Of a stretch of DNA of 64,000 nt, positions 54,678 through 64,000 are shown piece by piece. Made by a program: the position numbers and the translations under genes. How positions within the stretch are numbered: position 1 is the stretch's first letter; each line of letters begins with the position of its first letter. Source of the DNA: Carettochelys insculpta (taxonomy: Eukaryota > Chordata > Testudines > Carettochelyidae); assembly GCF_033958435.1 (NCBI RefSeq), contig NC_134137.1:63442001-63506000 (forward strand), written 5' to 3'. Below the pieces are notes generated by a model that did no database searches, was not told where the DNA came from, and saw only the letters and a list, made by a program, of their open reading frames with translations.

Positions 54678-54900
54678 GTGTCAGATAGGATGAGTTTTGG
54701 GTCTTTCTCAATGAATGCATTGAAATCTCCTAAGAGAACAAGGTTGGGGTACTTCAACACCATTTCTATGAAAGTATCTTTGGGCTCCTTTATGAACCCT
54801 CCAGTCTGTGGTGGGCTATAAACAAAGACAATATTGATGTTAGCTTTGGCATGGGGTTCTATTGTCAGAAGAATAAATTTAAATGATATAATCATACCTG
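54678..54900 (-). pseudogene. LINE endonuclease fragment (CR1/L2 group)
   Basis: Minus strand: IEPHAKANINIVFVYSPPQT, FIKEPKDTFIEMVLKYPNLV, LLGDFNAFIEKDPKLILSDT. The GDFNA block is the phosphate-coordinating motif of apurinic-type endonucleases. The asparagine and aspartate are present; the upstream N and E motifs are not covered. Confidence 0.65.
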
Positions 54901-55190
54901 AAACTCTGTTCTTGTATTGATGTTTTCAGAGAAACTGAATCCTGCTGCTGCCTTTCCTGGGTCTGTGATGTATCAAATATCCTGAAGAGAGGAGGTGGGC
55001 TATCACAGGGCTCATGATGTCACCCATCCAGGTAAGTAGTTATCATCCATTATCATAAAGGCATCCTAATGTGTACTTAAATTATTCTGATTCTCCTGGC
55101 TAAGTAAACCATGGCCCTAAGCCTTGTGATATGTTGGAGAAATTTTGTGGCACATCCTTTAAGAATTCTCGGTGACTGATTGATTGGAGT

Positions 55191-55840
55191 TGTGATGGAT
55201 TGGACTTCCCATTAAGGATGCCACCTGATATCCTGAGATTGCACTGACCCCACCCATTCCCTCCTGCCTGAGTTTCCTCACTCTGTCTTTGCTGGGCCAG
55301 GCCCTCAAGCCTTCTCTAGCACACAAACAGGCAGGCCACACTCAGCTGCAGAAACAGACTGAAATCAGCTCTGTGGGAGGATTCAGTTCATGGATTTATT
55401 CAGTACTCCAGTGCATACCTCTTTAGGGGTGCAAACCCAAAATAATATTGTCTTGTGCTGTATAAAGTCATCTGCTCAACACGAACTCATAAATATCACC
55501 CCCTTCCTCAATGTGGAGGGAGAAATGCAGAGCTTTGTACCCTCTTCCCCCAGATATGAATTGCACAAACTGTGTTTTGGAATAACCAAAAGCTAAGTCC
55601 ATTAATTATAAAAAGGTAAATTTTAAGTGATTATAGCAAAAAGAACAAAGCAGATTACCGGGCCCATAAAACAACGTATGCAAAGTAAGCTTTAAACACT
55701 AAGGAATATTGGCTACAATTAATAGTTTCTCACCCTACATGTTGTGTCAAGCATGTTGCAAAGCTTCTTGAAGATAAACCACTCTCCTTGTAGATTAAAT
55801 CTCCAGGGATTCCTTTTACTGGCTGATCAATTGTGTCTGG
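55191..55840. mobile_element. LTR-like repeat, left half
   Basis: Starts TGTGATGGATTGG and, with 56936-57449, makes a block of about 1.16 kb whose outer ends are TGTGA and TCACA (TG...CA, inverted). The likely sense strand is minus. A Penelope-like element splits it at 55840. No 4-6 bp flanking duplication is clear (GGAGT against GAAAT), so LTR status is tentative. A diverged relative lies at 15860-16930. Confidence 0.45.
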
Positions 55841-55843
55841 GCT

Positions 55844-56154
55844 GTGCTCCTACAACCTGCCAACCTTAAACAACTTCTCGCTGGCAACTATAGACCACAA
55901 CATGGTAATTCTAAACCTGGAACCAATCCTTGGAACAAACCTTGCTGTCAACTCTGCTCACATATCTACACCAGTGATATCATCACAGGACCTAATCACA
56001 TCAACCACACCATCAGGGGATCTTTCACCTGCATATCTACTAATATAATATATGCCATCATGTGCCAGGGGTGTCCCACTGCAATTTACAATGGCCAAAC
56101 TGAAGAGTCTCTACAAAAAATATAAATGGACATAAATCAGACACCAGGGCCATG
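55844..56154 (+). pseudogene. Penelope GIY-YIG domain, first part
   Basis: Frames read LLQPANLKQLLAGNYRPQHG, then KPCCQLCSHIYTS, NHINHTIRGSFTCIST and NIIYAIMCQGCPTAIYNGQT. CC..C...-linker, VIYAI.C..C...Y.GQT is the GIY-YIG nuclease start as found in canonical Penelope-like proteins (YAI in place of GIY and YNGQT in place of YIG). One frame change separates the linker from the domain. Confidence 0.75.
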
Positions 56155-56157
56155 TCT

Positions 56158-56456
56158 ACACTAGCTCCAAACTTCGAAATGGCCATGCCGTCTACTTCGA
56201 AGTCCCCTTATTCCCATCTGCTCACAGGAATAAGGGGACTTCGAAGTAGGCGGGGTCCTTTTAAAAAGGAGCCCCATCCGGATGAGCCATGCGGCGGCAA
56301 GCCGCGTCAATTTCGAAGTGCCACGGCCACCCACATGCTAATGAGGCACTGAATATGTATTGCAGCGCTTCATTAGTAAACTTTGAAATGGCCATTTACA
56401 TTTACATAAATATTTACATGGCCATTTCGAAGTTTGGGGGTAGTATAGACATAGCC
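56158..56456. mobile_element. Harbinger-like MITE inside a Penelope element
   Basis: CAG on both sides (56155-56157, 56457-56459). Left end GGCCATGTCTACACTAGC, right end TAGTATAGACATAGCC. Much of the left arm is deleted relative to the 41- and 54-kb elements. Removing it with one CAG rejoins ...GACAC-CAG-GAATGGT..., which matches the uninterrupted text of the copy at 61.8 kb. Confidence 0.8.
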
Positions 56457-56730
56457 CAGGAATGGTAACACACAAACCTGTAGGAGAACACTTTAATCTC
56501 CCTGGAAACTCTGTAACAGATTTAAAAGTAGCAGTCCTACAACAAAAAAACTTGAAAAACAGACACCAAAGAGAAACTGCAGAGTTGCAATTCATTTGCA
56601 AATTTGACTCCATCAAGCAAGGATTGAACAGAAATTGGGAGTGCTTGGGCCCTTACAAAAGCAGTTTCTCTTCTTTTGATGTTCACACCTCCACATTAGC
56701 TCCTGATAATGGCCTACATCCACTCTGACT
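56457..56730 (+). pseudogene. Penelope GIY-YIG domain, second part
   Basis: The frame reads THKPVGEHFNLPGNSVTDLK, then VAVLQQKNLKNRHQRETAEL and QFICKFDSIKQGLNRNWECL. The HKPV.EHFN.PGHS..DLKV and R...E..FI..F......GLN..  blocks end the canonical Penelope protein. A stop follows PDNGLHPL. Confidence 0.75.
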
Positions 56731-56813
56731 GAATAGACCATGTCAGCTCTGGCCTTCCTCTTGACTGAGACTCCCACTTTAAATCCTTCTCTGAAACCTT
56801 TGCACTCATGCAG

Positions 56814-56851
56814 CTGATGAAGTTGGTCTTTGCCCATGAAAGCTTATGCTA
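56814..56851 (+). ncRNA. Hammerhead-like motif attached to a Penelope frame
   Basis: CTGATGA, extra A, GTTGG/CCCAT helix (weakened by two changes) with loop TCTTTG, GAA, AGC-TTAT-GCT and A. All invariant core bases are present. It stands about 85 bp after the stop of the GIY-YIG frame, so it shows that the motif belongs to the Penelope 3' region. Confidence 0.5.
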
Positions 56852-56935
56852 CAAAATATCTGTTAGTCTATAAGGTGCCACAGGACTTCTTGCTTGTTTT
56901 GAAGATACAGACTACCTCTGCTACCTCTCTGATAC

Positions 56936-57449
56936 TTAATTCCATTGTTCCTCCAGATGTTTTCAGAAGTCTTCTTTCTTGGGCAGGGAGGCAGGGGAGA
57001 AGAACATTGATTGACTCACTTCCCAGACTTAAATTGGATTTACTTAAGACAGGAATTCATTGTTTCCAGTGGAAAAATACCAGCAGTGTCCATGGTGGTA
57101 CTCCATAGCAGATGCCATCATCCAATGATCTTATAATGTCAAAGCAGCCTTCCAAGAAGATTCTCAGAAAGTTGGGAGGTTAGTATCTTTAAAGTTCTAT
57201 TGTCCTTCTTAAATGGCCCAGCCAGGCTGATTGCCTAGTGTTTGGTGGGCATTACCCCAAATACACACACAGTTGTAGTTGTTACATAATCCATAGTACC
57301 AGCTTCAGATACAGAAATGGTATATGTGCACAAATTGGACAATCATATTCAGTAAATCATAACCTTTCCAGCGATATCTGCCATGACCTAGCTCGCCATA
57401 TGCATATCATAACAATATTTCTGTGAAGAATACAGGGGGTAGCGTCACA
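56936..57449. mobile_element. LTR-like repeat, right half
   Basis: Continues 55191-55840 after the Penelope insertion and ends GGGGGTAGCGTCACA. CAGATACAGAAATGGTATAT, AATCATATTCAGTAAATCAT and AACCTTTCCAG align by eye with 16800-16865. Confidence 0.45.
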
Positions 57450-59597
57450 GAAATATTTTAAGCAACAAACTACTTTTAAAGGAAATGGTGTGGTCAATGC
57501 TTTGTATATAAAATGGCTTACACAAAAAGCCTCTGAAAACAATTCAAGGACCAGAGCCAATTTTATATCAGCCTGGGCTCTGGCTCAAAATCTGTAAACA
57601 AAAGGCACAATCTAGTTCTCACTGAAATCTGTGGAGAGACACCTATTGCCTCCAGTGAGAGCTGAATTGGATTTTAATAAAGTTTTTACTATTCAGATAC
57701 AAATGAATGATTATTTTGCACTTGCCTTTTACATTAATTCATATGTCCAAGATGCTGTACCTATATATTTTATAAGTTTGTCATTCTCATTTGTGGCACC
57801 TTTATAATAAATTTTAGATAAGTAAGTCCAGAAAATACAGTAAATTAGGCAATAGAAAGTGCAAACAAGTCTCTAAAAGTGTGCTGAAAAAGATTACTCC
57901 TTATTGGCATGGTGATGTTGACTAAGTCCCCTGATAAAGTTGGAATGGAACATACTATTCCACACAAAATTTCCATTCATTTTAGTAATAAAGATTGTGT
58001 TCAAATGCCTGAATTAGAAAAGTAGAATTAAAATCACTTGAAATGCTGACCAATTTAAACAAGAAAATACTTCAATATGAAGCTCTAGGTAAAAATGCAT
58101 CTTCAGGTGCCTACTTTGAAAAATGCCATCCAGATATTCAGAATACCTGTACCCTTCTGCACACTTCAGCCTCAGTCTTGTCTTTTTTAGTGCTAATGAT
58201 CATACTGATTTATTTACAGGGAAGGTTGTAATGACACACAAGCTTTCTACGAGCTCCCCAGTCGACGCTGGAAGTGCAGTGAGAACTCTGATATGGTTGT
58301 CTATCCTATAACTTGACAAGACTTCAAAGTCCATGGCAACTAAATCTCTCATTAAAGCCAACAGCATTTTTGAATGAATGAAAGCTAAGGCCTACTTCAG
58401 GGATTGTGTCTATCTGTATGTATTCCAAAAATCACGCAAGCACACACCTAACTTTCAGCACATGTGTATGTGATTTCCTGAATAGGGATGCTCCTCTGAA
58501 GCAGGACCTTAGGAAGGCTTTCAGGATTTGGCTTAATAAGAATTCCATCGTTCTGTTGGAATATAGGGGAATGTTATCTGGATTTTGCCACAGCTCATTT
58601 TAAGGCATGAAACATTTTTGCAAATTCTTTCTAGGCAAAAAGAGCACACGAGTCACACTCCAATGACTCAACCAACCTCCGTGCTATTGCCAAGCACAGC
58701 AGCACATTACAGTTTCATCAGTCTGAGTTTGGCTGCAGAGTATGGTGCCAGACACAGTAGCGTCCTTTGGCAGTGGATCCAGAGACTGAAGGCTCTAACT
58801 GCTGCTTTGGAACAGTGTTATTCTCACTTGTGATTTTTATCACAAGTCTAACAAAATTTGCTGTGTTTCTCAAAGCCTCAGCTCTTGCAGGCACATAATT
58901 AGATCAAGATCTTTTTTTTGATTGGAAAAAAAAGTAATATTTTTCTATTCCTCCTGATTGCAGAGAGAATCTTGAGCACATCACCTAAATGTAATCTGGA
59001 GGCTCAGCAACCAACAACAAAAAAGGAACCAAAAATTAAATTATTTTTTCAAAACCAATCTCCCAGTTTTTGCACCCTCACTCAGGAGTTTTAGATCACT
59101 GGGGGGAAAATTTACTTTTTAATGCCAATGATTTAATCAGTACCTACAGCAAGCTTCACACTCAACCAGAGAATAATACATTTATCTAACCCAGGAGCAG
59201 ACCTAGAGCAGGATCTTCAGCAGAGGTTATCCAGACTCCATTGCCCTGTTACAGCACCACATCCTTCCCCTCCCTTCTCCCAAATGCCTGGCTAGACACG
59301 CAGTCCCTCTGCTCTGCTCCAGTACATCTTTCCCCCTTGAGTAAGTCCAACCTGTCTGTGTTCTCAGAAGCTGGCGTGCAGTGTGAACTCAGACTGGTGT
59401 GTCCTGTCAGCCTCTGGGTGGGCATTTATATTAGTCCTGTTTTGCAGGCAGGTGACTCCCCTTCAAAGAGCCTCTAAGTCAGTCTCTATCTGCCATGGAT
59501 CCTGGCTCCTCCTTTTTGCTAGACATGCTTTGGTTTCTTCTGCAAATCAGCCAGGCTGGTCCCCTGTCCCATTCCCCATCTGCTCATTTCCTCAAAC
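57450..59597. other. Long interval without recognised features
   Basis: About 2.1 kb, AT-rich at first, with no repeat or coding signal that I can name. Short frames at 58043-58311 and 58585-58833 show no motif. Confidence 0.35.
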
Positions 59598-60712
59598 TAG
59601 GGTTGCCAAACCTCCAAGTTTTGCTGGGAGTCTCCCAGAACTGGGCTCTGTCTCCTGGAGGCTACAGCAGCCAAGCAGAGAGATTTTTGGCTGCTACAAG
59701 TCTGGTGGTGCAGGGGGGGGTAAGGCAGGCGGGGAGCCCAGTTCTGCGTTGCTCCCAGAAACAACCAGTTTGTCCATGCGGCCAGTGTTCCCTCTAAGTT
59801 TTTGTCCACCTGTGAGTGGAATAAATTTTATTATGTGCACTAACACAGGTGTGGATGTGCACCACAAAAAGAAACACATGCTGCCCACCATGGGTGGCTG
59901 TGGGTGCTCTGCTCATTAGCTAGGCGGCAACTGAATCTTTCCTGGGCAGCTGCCTAAGTGTTCATCTAACAAGGAACACTTCTTGCAGCCCCTGGGAGTG
60001 GGCAGGGGTTCCTGTGTGCTGCCTCTGCCCTGAGCACCAACCCTGCAGTTCCCATTGGCTGGGAACAGGGAACTGTGACCAATGGGAGATGAGGGGCAAT
60101 GTCTGCAGGAAGAGCAGTGCATAGAGCCACCGCTCCCCTCAGCAGGGGCTGCCGTCTACAGAGATGTGTTGGGCACTTCTGGGAGCCACAGCAGGGCAGG
60201 GAAGGGCAGGCAGGGAGCCAGCCTTAGCCCCACTGCAACCCTGACTATGGGCCATCTGATGTAAGTGCAACCCAGAGAGAGCCCACAGCCCTTACCCCTC
60301 CTTGGCACGCTCCTCTCTGCCAGACCTGAGCCCCCACCCAGAGCCAAAACCCCAACCCTCTCTGCCACCCTGAACCCGCTCCTGCTCCCTAATCCTCTGC
60401 CCCAGCCCGGTGCCCTCTCCTCTACCCAAACTCCCTCCCAGAGCCTGCGCCCCACTCCCACACCCTTGGATCAGCCCAGAGCCAAAGTTTGAACCTCTCA
60501 GAAACGGAGCCCCCTTCCATACACGATCGCCTTACCCAGCCTGGTGAAAGTGAGTGGGGGGAAAGGAGAGTGTGCGATGGGAGGGAGCTGGAGTGAGTGG
60601 GGTGGGGCCTCCAGGAAGGGATGGGGTAGAGGTAAGGAGACAAGAGAAAAGGCAGGGCCAGCTGTGGGAAAAGGAGGTTTAGGTTTGTGTGATTAGACAG
60701 TTGGCAACCCTG
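59598..60712. mobile_element. hAT-type non-autonomous transposon, 1115 bp
   Basis: Ends TAGGGTTGCCAA and TTGGCAACCCTG are inverted repeats of the CAGGG hAT type. Flanks CCTCAAAC (59590-59597) and GCTCAAAC (60713-60720) form an 8-bp duplication with one change, as hAT transposases make. The inside is GC- and pyrimidine-rich (60260-60500) and has no transposase. Frames of 65-178 codons inside are not genes. Confidence 0.75.
59783..59980. mobile_element. Nested hAT-like short element
   Basis: CAGTGTTCCCTCTAAGTTTT on the left and TCTAACAAGGAACACTT on the right are inverted, with GTGCACTAACACAGGTGTGG and GCTCTGCTCATTAGCTAGGC between. Similar text is found at 34510-34590 and 63410-63545. No clear 8-bp duplication. 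Confidence 0.45.
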
Positions 60713-61535
60713 GCTCAAACCCTGCCACGGATCAGTTACTTCTGTCTCCTTGCTTTGGAGTGGAACTCCTTCCCTTCCCAGCCAATGAGGCTTGTATAGA
60801 GTAGCTGGAAAGGGGGAGGAGCTTTCTTCCCATTCTCCCAGCTGTCACATGGCGCTGCAGACTGCAGGAGGAGATACCTCACCATGGGGTCTAGGCAAAA
60901 AAGCTTCTGGCCTCTTTTAATCCCTTTCTGTTTAAGTTAAATTAAACAGAAGCTTGGAACTTCTTCCTTCACTTCTCTGGAGGATTGTGAAGAATAACAG
61001 AATTACCAAGTGAGGAAGTGAGAAAATAAGAAAGTGAATCAAAGCAGACAGGATGAGGGAAGAACAGTGAGAAGTGAATAAAAGATTGTTGCTCCTGCAA
61101 AGTGGTGAGAGTCCCCACTCTACATACCAATTAATCCACAGGCGGCGAAGAGATTTGTTACACTGATCTGCAAGGCTGAGTTACAGTATTTGAACCCTGC
61201 TGAATAATGAACTGCTCAGTGGAAGGGATGAAATTACAATCTTTAGAAATTAACAAATGTAGGTGGAAAAAGCAAAAAAAAACCAAAAACCAGGTGCTGA
61301 CAAATAGCTTCCCTTCCCACCCCCTGGCAGATGAGTTCAAGCATATATATTAAGAAACAATCAATGTCAAGAAGAAATCAGTCCACAGAGAAATAATATG
61401 TAATGGTTTCATTAAACTTCTAAAAAGGAGAGTTTAAAGCCTGAAATGACGTTACTTGTTATTTAAAGACAGTCAGGCTTTTTAGTGAAAATATCCATCC
61501 ACCCAAAAAACCCATACAACAATGGGTGGTGTATA
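60713..61535. other. Unrecognised interval
   Basis: No feature recognised. Confidence 0.3.
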
Positions 61536-62090
61536 GTTGTTGGTGAGCCCAGTCCTCACCTACAGACAGCTACCCAATCACAAGAAAATACTCGTCAGCA
61601 GCCTTACATCATACCACAGACACACTAACCCAAGGACCTATTCCTGCAACAAACCCTGTTGCCTACTCTGTCCATACATCTGTTCAAGTAGTGCCATGAC
61701 AAAATCTAATCGCATCAGCCACATCATCAGGGGCTCATACGCCTGCACATCCACCAATGTCATACATGCCATCATGTGCTAGCAGTTCCTCTCTCCCCAT
61801 GTATATTGGACAAACTGGACAGTTTCTGTTTAAATCTGACATCAGGAATTGGAATACTCATAAACGTGAAGGGGAATGCTTTAACTTCCCTGGACATTCA
61901 ATAAAGGATTTAAAAGTAACCATTCTTCTTAATTTTTTTTTAATCAGAAGATTGCAGCGGGGGACATCTGAATTGGAATTCATTTTCAAATTTGACACAT
62001 TTAGCCTAGGCCTGAAGAGAAACCTTTACTATCTTACACGTTACTAAGGAAATTTCTCCACCTTTGATATTCTCAGGAATGGGACACATC
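61536..62090 (+). pseudogene. Penelope-like GIY-YIG fragment, uninterrupted
   Basis: Plus strand, two frames: NPVAYSVHTSVQ/NKPCCLLCPYICSSSAMTKS, RISHIIRGSYACTSTNVIHA, then MYIGQTGQFLFKSDIRNWNT, HKREGECFNFPGHSIKDLKV and TSELEFIFKFDTFSLGLKRN. It has the real YIGQT motif, unlike the 55.9-kb copy, and spans the point where that copy is interrupted. The tail with the hammerhead-like core is absent. Confidence 0.8.
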
Positions 62091-62703
62091 CTACTTAATT
62101 TGCTTTATCAACTGGTCCTACTAGTGATTGGTAACCCCCTTTATTCTTCCTTTCCTTTTCTTTTCTTTCCTCCCTTCCCCTCTCCCTTCCTGCTTCTGGC
62201 TGGACCAGCTCCCTGAAAAAGCCCAGGGTTCTCCAGCCTGAGGCATTGGCCTGGCAGAACCAAGCCCTGCTTGTGGCAAACCACCTAACAATACTAGCAT
62301 GGGCCAGCCTCTCCACCCCTCAGTTAATCTCTGGTGTTATGGTGGGGGAAAGCAGTTTCCAGTCTGTTTGGCCCTGAGTCTGCAAGCTCCACAGCTGCTC
62401 TCCTGTGCTGGGCTTAGCACCCTTTTCAACCCTCCCCCAGAGTTCTGCCCCAGGGAGTGCAAGGCTGCTCTGTCCCTTAGGCACCACCCCCTGCTGAGCA
62501 TCCTCTCGGCCTTGATTTACTGAGGACCCTGAGGTCAGGGTCCCTGGGAGCATCTTTCGGACTTAATAACTTCCCGCCTGCTCTGTAACTGGGGCACAAG
62601 ATGCTTCCGGTTTATGTCAGTGGCCAGGAGTAGCCTGGAGGTGGCAGCTGCCTTTTGACACTATGATGGTGGTCAGGGCAGGACAAACTGTTTCCAGCCA
62701 CAG

Positions 62704-62738
<35 letters not shown>

Positions 62739-63400
62739 AGAGAGAGAGAGAGAGAGATGAGATCTGCAAAGACATGGGCCAGGTTGTTCTACGTTCTTCT
62801 CCTTCCCTGTGGCTGAAGGAACCTCCTCTTCCTTCCCTCCTGCAGGGTGCTGAAAGGCTGCTGCTGGCCATATTTTGGTCTGAACCCTGAGACAAAATAT
62901 GGGGGTGAGGGGAAGCATATGTCTTGTGTGCTTCTCCCTTGTGTTGCTTTGGAAAGATGCTGCACCAGGTATGAGGAAAGGTGAGTCTGTCCTGAAGGCC
63001 TAGCCAGGTATGGAGGGAGGAGCGTGCCAGGCAAGGAGGGTTGGTTCCCTCTCCCCATGTGAGAGAGGTATACAGAAGTGTGTCACCTCGCCATGGGTAT
63101 GTATGGGGGTGTTGGTGTGAGTGTGTCACACCCTCCCCAGATGAACCCTAAGTCTTAAAGATAAGAAGGTTAATAAAGCGCTTCTCAGTATTTCTTTTTA
63201 AAAAGAACTCAGTCAACGTGAACAATTTAACCGCATAGTTCCAACTGATTGCCTTGAACTCAAATACAAGTAATTTTACTAGGTGTTCTGTATTCAGGAT
63301 AGGGAAATATGGTTAACATTAATATGTGAGGGCAGGGGATGGCAAGGGGCCTGCTGATATTTTCCATGCATGTGCAGATCTTTTCCTTCCAGGTGTAGAA
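62091..63400. other. Unrecognised interval with microsatellites
   Basis: CT-rich near 62145-62195; (TG)n at 62705-62734 followed by (GA)n. The 170-codon minus-strand frame at 62617-63129 runs through the microsatellite and has no motif. Confidence 0.3.
62705..62757. repeat. (TG)n-(GA)n compound microsatellite
   Basis: About fifteen TG units, AATGA, then about ten GA units. Confidence 0.95.
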
Positions 63401-63404
63401 TACA

Positions 63405-63545
63405 TTTTTATATGAACTGTGACGTGCAAATGGGCACCACCAGCAAAACCAAAAACCTAGGTGTGGTTGCTCTGTGAATTAGCTGCCTGGCATATGAATC
63501 TCTGCCAAGTGGCCAATGAGTGCACAGCTTAACGGGAATGCTGGT
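63405..63545. mobile_element. hAT-like fragment
   Basis: GGTTGCTCTGTGAATTAGCT, GCCTGGC and ACAGCTTAACGGGAATGCT resemble the right half of the element at 59783-59980. Ends are decayed. Confidence 0.35.
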
Positions 63546-63714
63546 GGGGCAAGTGTGTGGGAGAAAGTGAGTGTGTTGGCATGTTGTCTCTAAATTCCAA
63601 ATGCCATCGAATGCTACCAGTTCTGGGGTGGGGGTGGGAGGAATTCCCTGAAATCAGCCTGCACCTCTTTCTCTGGCTCTGCAGAGCACAGCAGTCTGTC
63701 TGTCTCTCTCTTTC

Positions 63715-63738
63715 TCACACACACACACACACACACAC
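63715..63738. repeat. (CA)n microsatellite
   Basis: A run of twelve CA units. Confidence 0.95.
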
Positions 63739-64000
63739 TCTCCCCTGTTTCTACCTGCCTGCATCTTTGCTCTGTTGGGATGGAATTCTGAGGATTTCTC
63801 CTCAGGTGTAAATAGTTTATCATTTATACAAAGTTTTTAAAATAGAGTCTCCAGTCACATGATATGGTCATTCAAGATGGAGGTGGTTATATAACCTAGT
63901 TATATAATATGCGGAGTCATGATTACATAACAGAGTTTCCCACCTTTTCTAAGGGGTCTCCCAGAAGGGGCCGAGTTACATAAGGACTTTTTCCCCGCCA
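63739..64000. other. Unrecognised right flank
   Basis: AT-rich, no feature recognised before the window ends. Confidence 0.3.

Larger units (their letters stand above)
55841..56935 (+). mobile_element. Penelope-like element with GIY-YIG and hammerhead tail
   Basis: The most complete Penelope piece here: a Cys-rich linker, the GIY-YIG domain, a non-coding 3' region and the tail with the hammerhead-like core at 56814-56851, ending CTCTGCTACCTCTCTGATAC. A Harbinger-like MITE (56158-56456) splits its GIY-YIG domain. The reverse transcriptase is missing by truncation. Confidence 0.8.

Noticed and set aside
54177..54821. 214-codon plus-strand frame
   Set aside because: It lies mostly in the palindromic element 54251-54674 and reads both arms of the hairpin, as shown by repeated ILKFTNEALKYIFSASLACR-like text on both strands.
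59383..59919. 178-codon plus-strand frame
   Set aside because: It runs from flanking DNA across the left end of the hAT element at 59598 and into a nested repeat, so it cannot be one gene.
62617..63129. 170-codon minus-strand frame
   Set aside because: It crosses the TG/GA microsatellite and has no domain; two other frames over the same bases are equally open.

Overview
The window looks like intergenic or intronic DNA from a vertebrate, most likely a cryptodiran turtle. The evidence is CR1-type LINE fragments ending in ATTCTATG- or TTCTTATG-type tails, a tRNA-derived SINE at 49.4-49.6 kb (and a SINE tail at 32.4 kb) that reads like the cryptodiran polIII SINE, chelonian-type Penelope-like retroelements, and many short DNA transposons whose ends read GGCTNNGTCTACACTA. 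Assignment to order is by recognition, not alignment; a crocodilian is the main alternative. I found no host protein-coding gene, rRNA, intact tRNA, CRISPR array or bacterial feature. Every long open frame I can explain is a piece of a transposon.

Layout. 0-4 kb: two fold-back elements, then an RTE-like LINE split by a 5' inversion and interrupted by a 711-bp Harbinger-like element. 4.6-6.0 kb: minus-strand CR1. 7.2-10.7 kb: a Harbinger remnant with a Myb/SANT-like frame, a plus-strand CR1 that runs into it, a minus-strand CR1, and a GC-rich repeat. 11-17 kb: a 404-bp solo LTR with 4-bp target duplication, hammerhead-like Penelope tails, a LINE endonuclease remnant and a Ty3/Gypsy reverse-transcriptase relic. 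18-27 kb: two young near-identical CR1 copies (one inside an older copy) and two Penelope pieces. 27-35 kb: the second 711-bp element, LINE, SINE and hAT-like debris. 35-43 kb: LINE fragments, more fold-back elements and a hAT-like element. 43-48 kb: repeat-poor. 48-57 kb: third 0.7-kb Harbinger copy, a SINE, an inverted pair of Penelope tails, and two nested clusters (53.5-54.9 and 55.2-57.4 kb). 57.5-64 kb: mostly unrecognised DNA with a 1.1-kb hAT element, one more GIY-YIG Penelope fragment and microsatellites.

How it fits together. The window is a stratified record of insertion. Two insertions can be dated relative to their hosts with base-pair precision, because removing the element plus one 3-bp repeat rejoins the host reading frame (2737-3447 in the LINE) or host text (56158-56456 in the Penelope GIY-YIG region). 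The most interesting recurring signal is a hammerhead-ribozyme-like core in the 3' tails of the Penelope-derived sequences, on both strands and in at least seven places. A separate curiosity is a 17-codon frame at 13198-13251 that encodes a textbook acylation signal.
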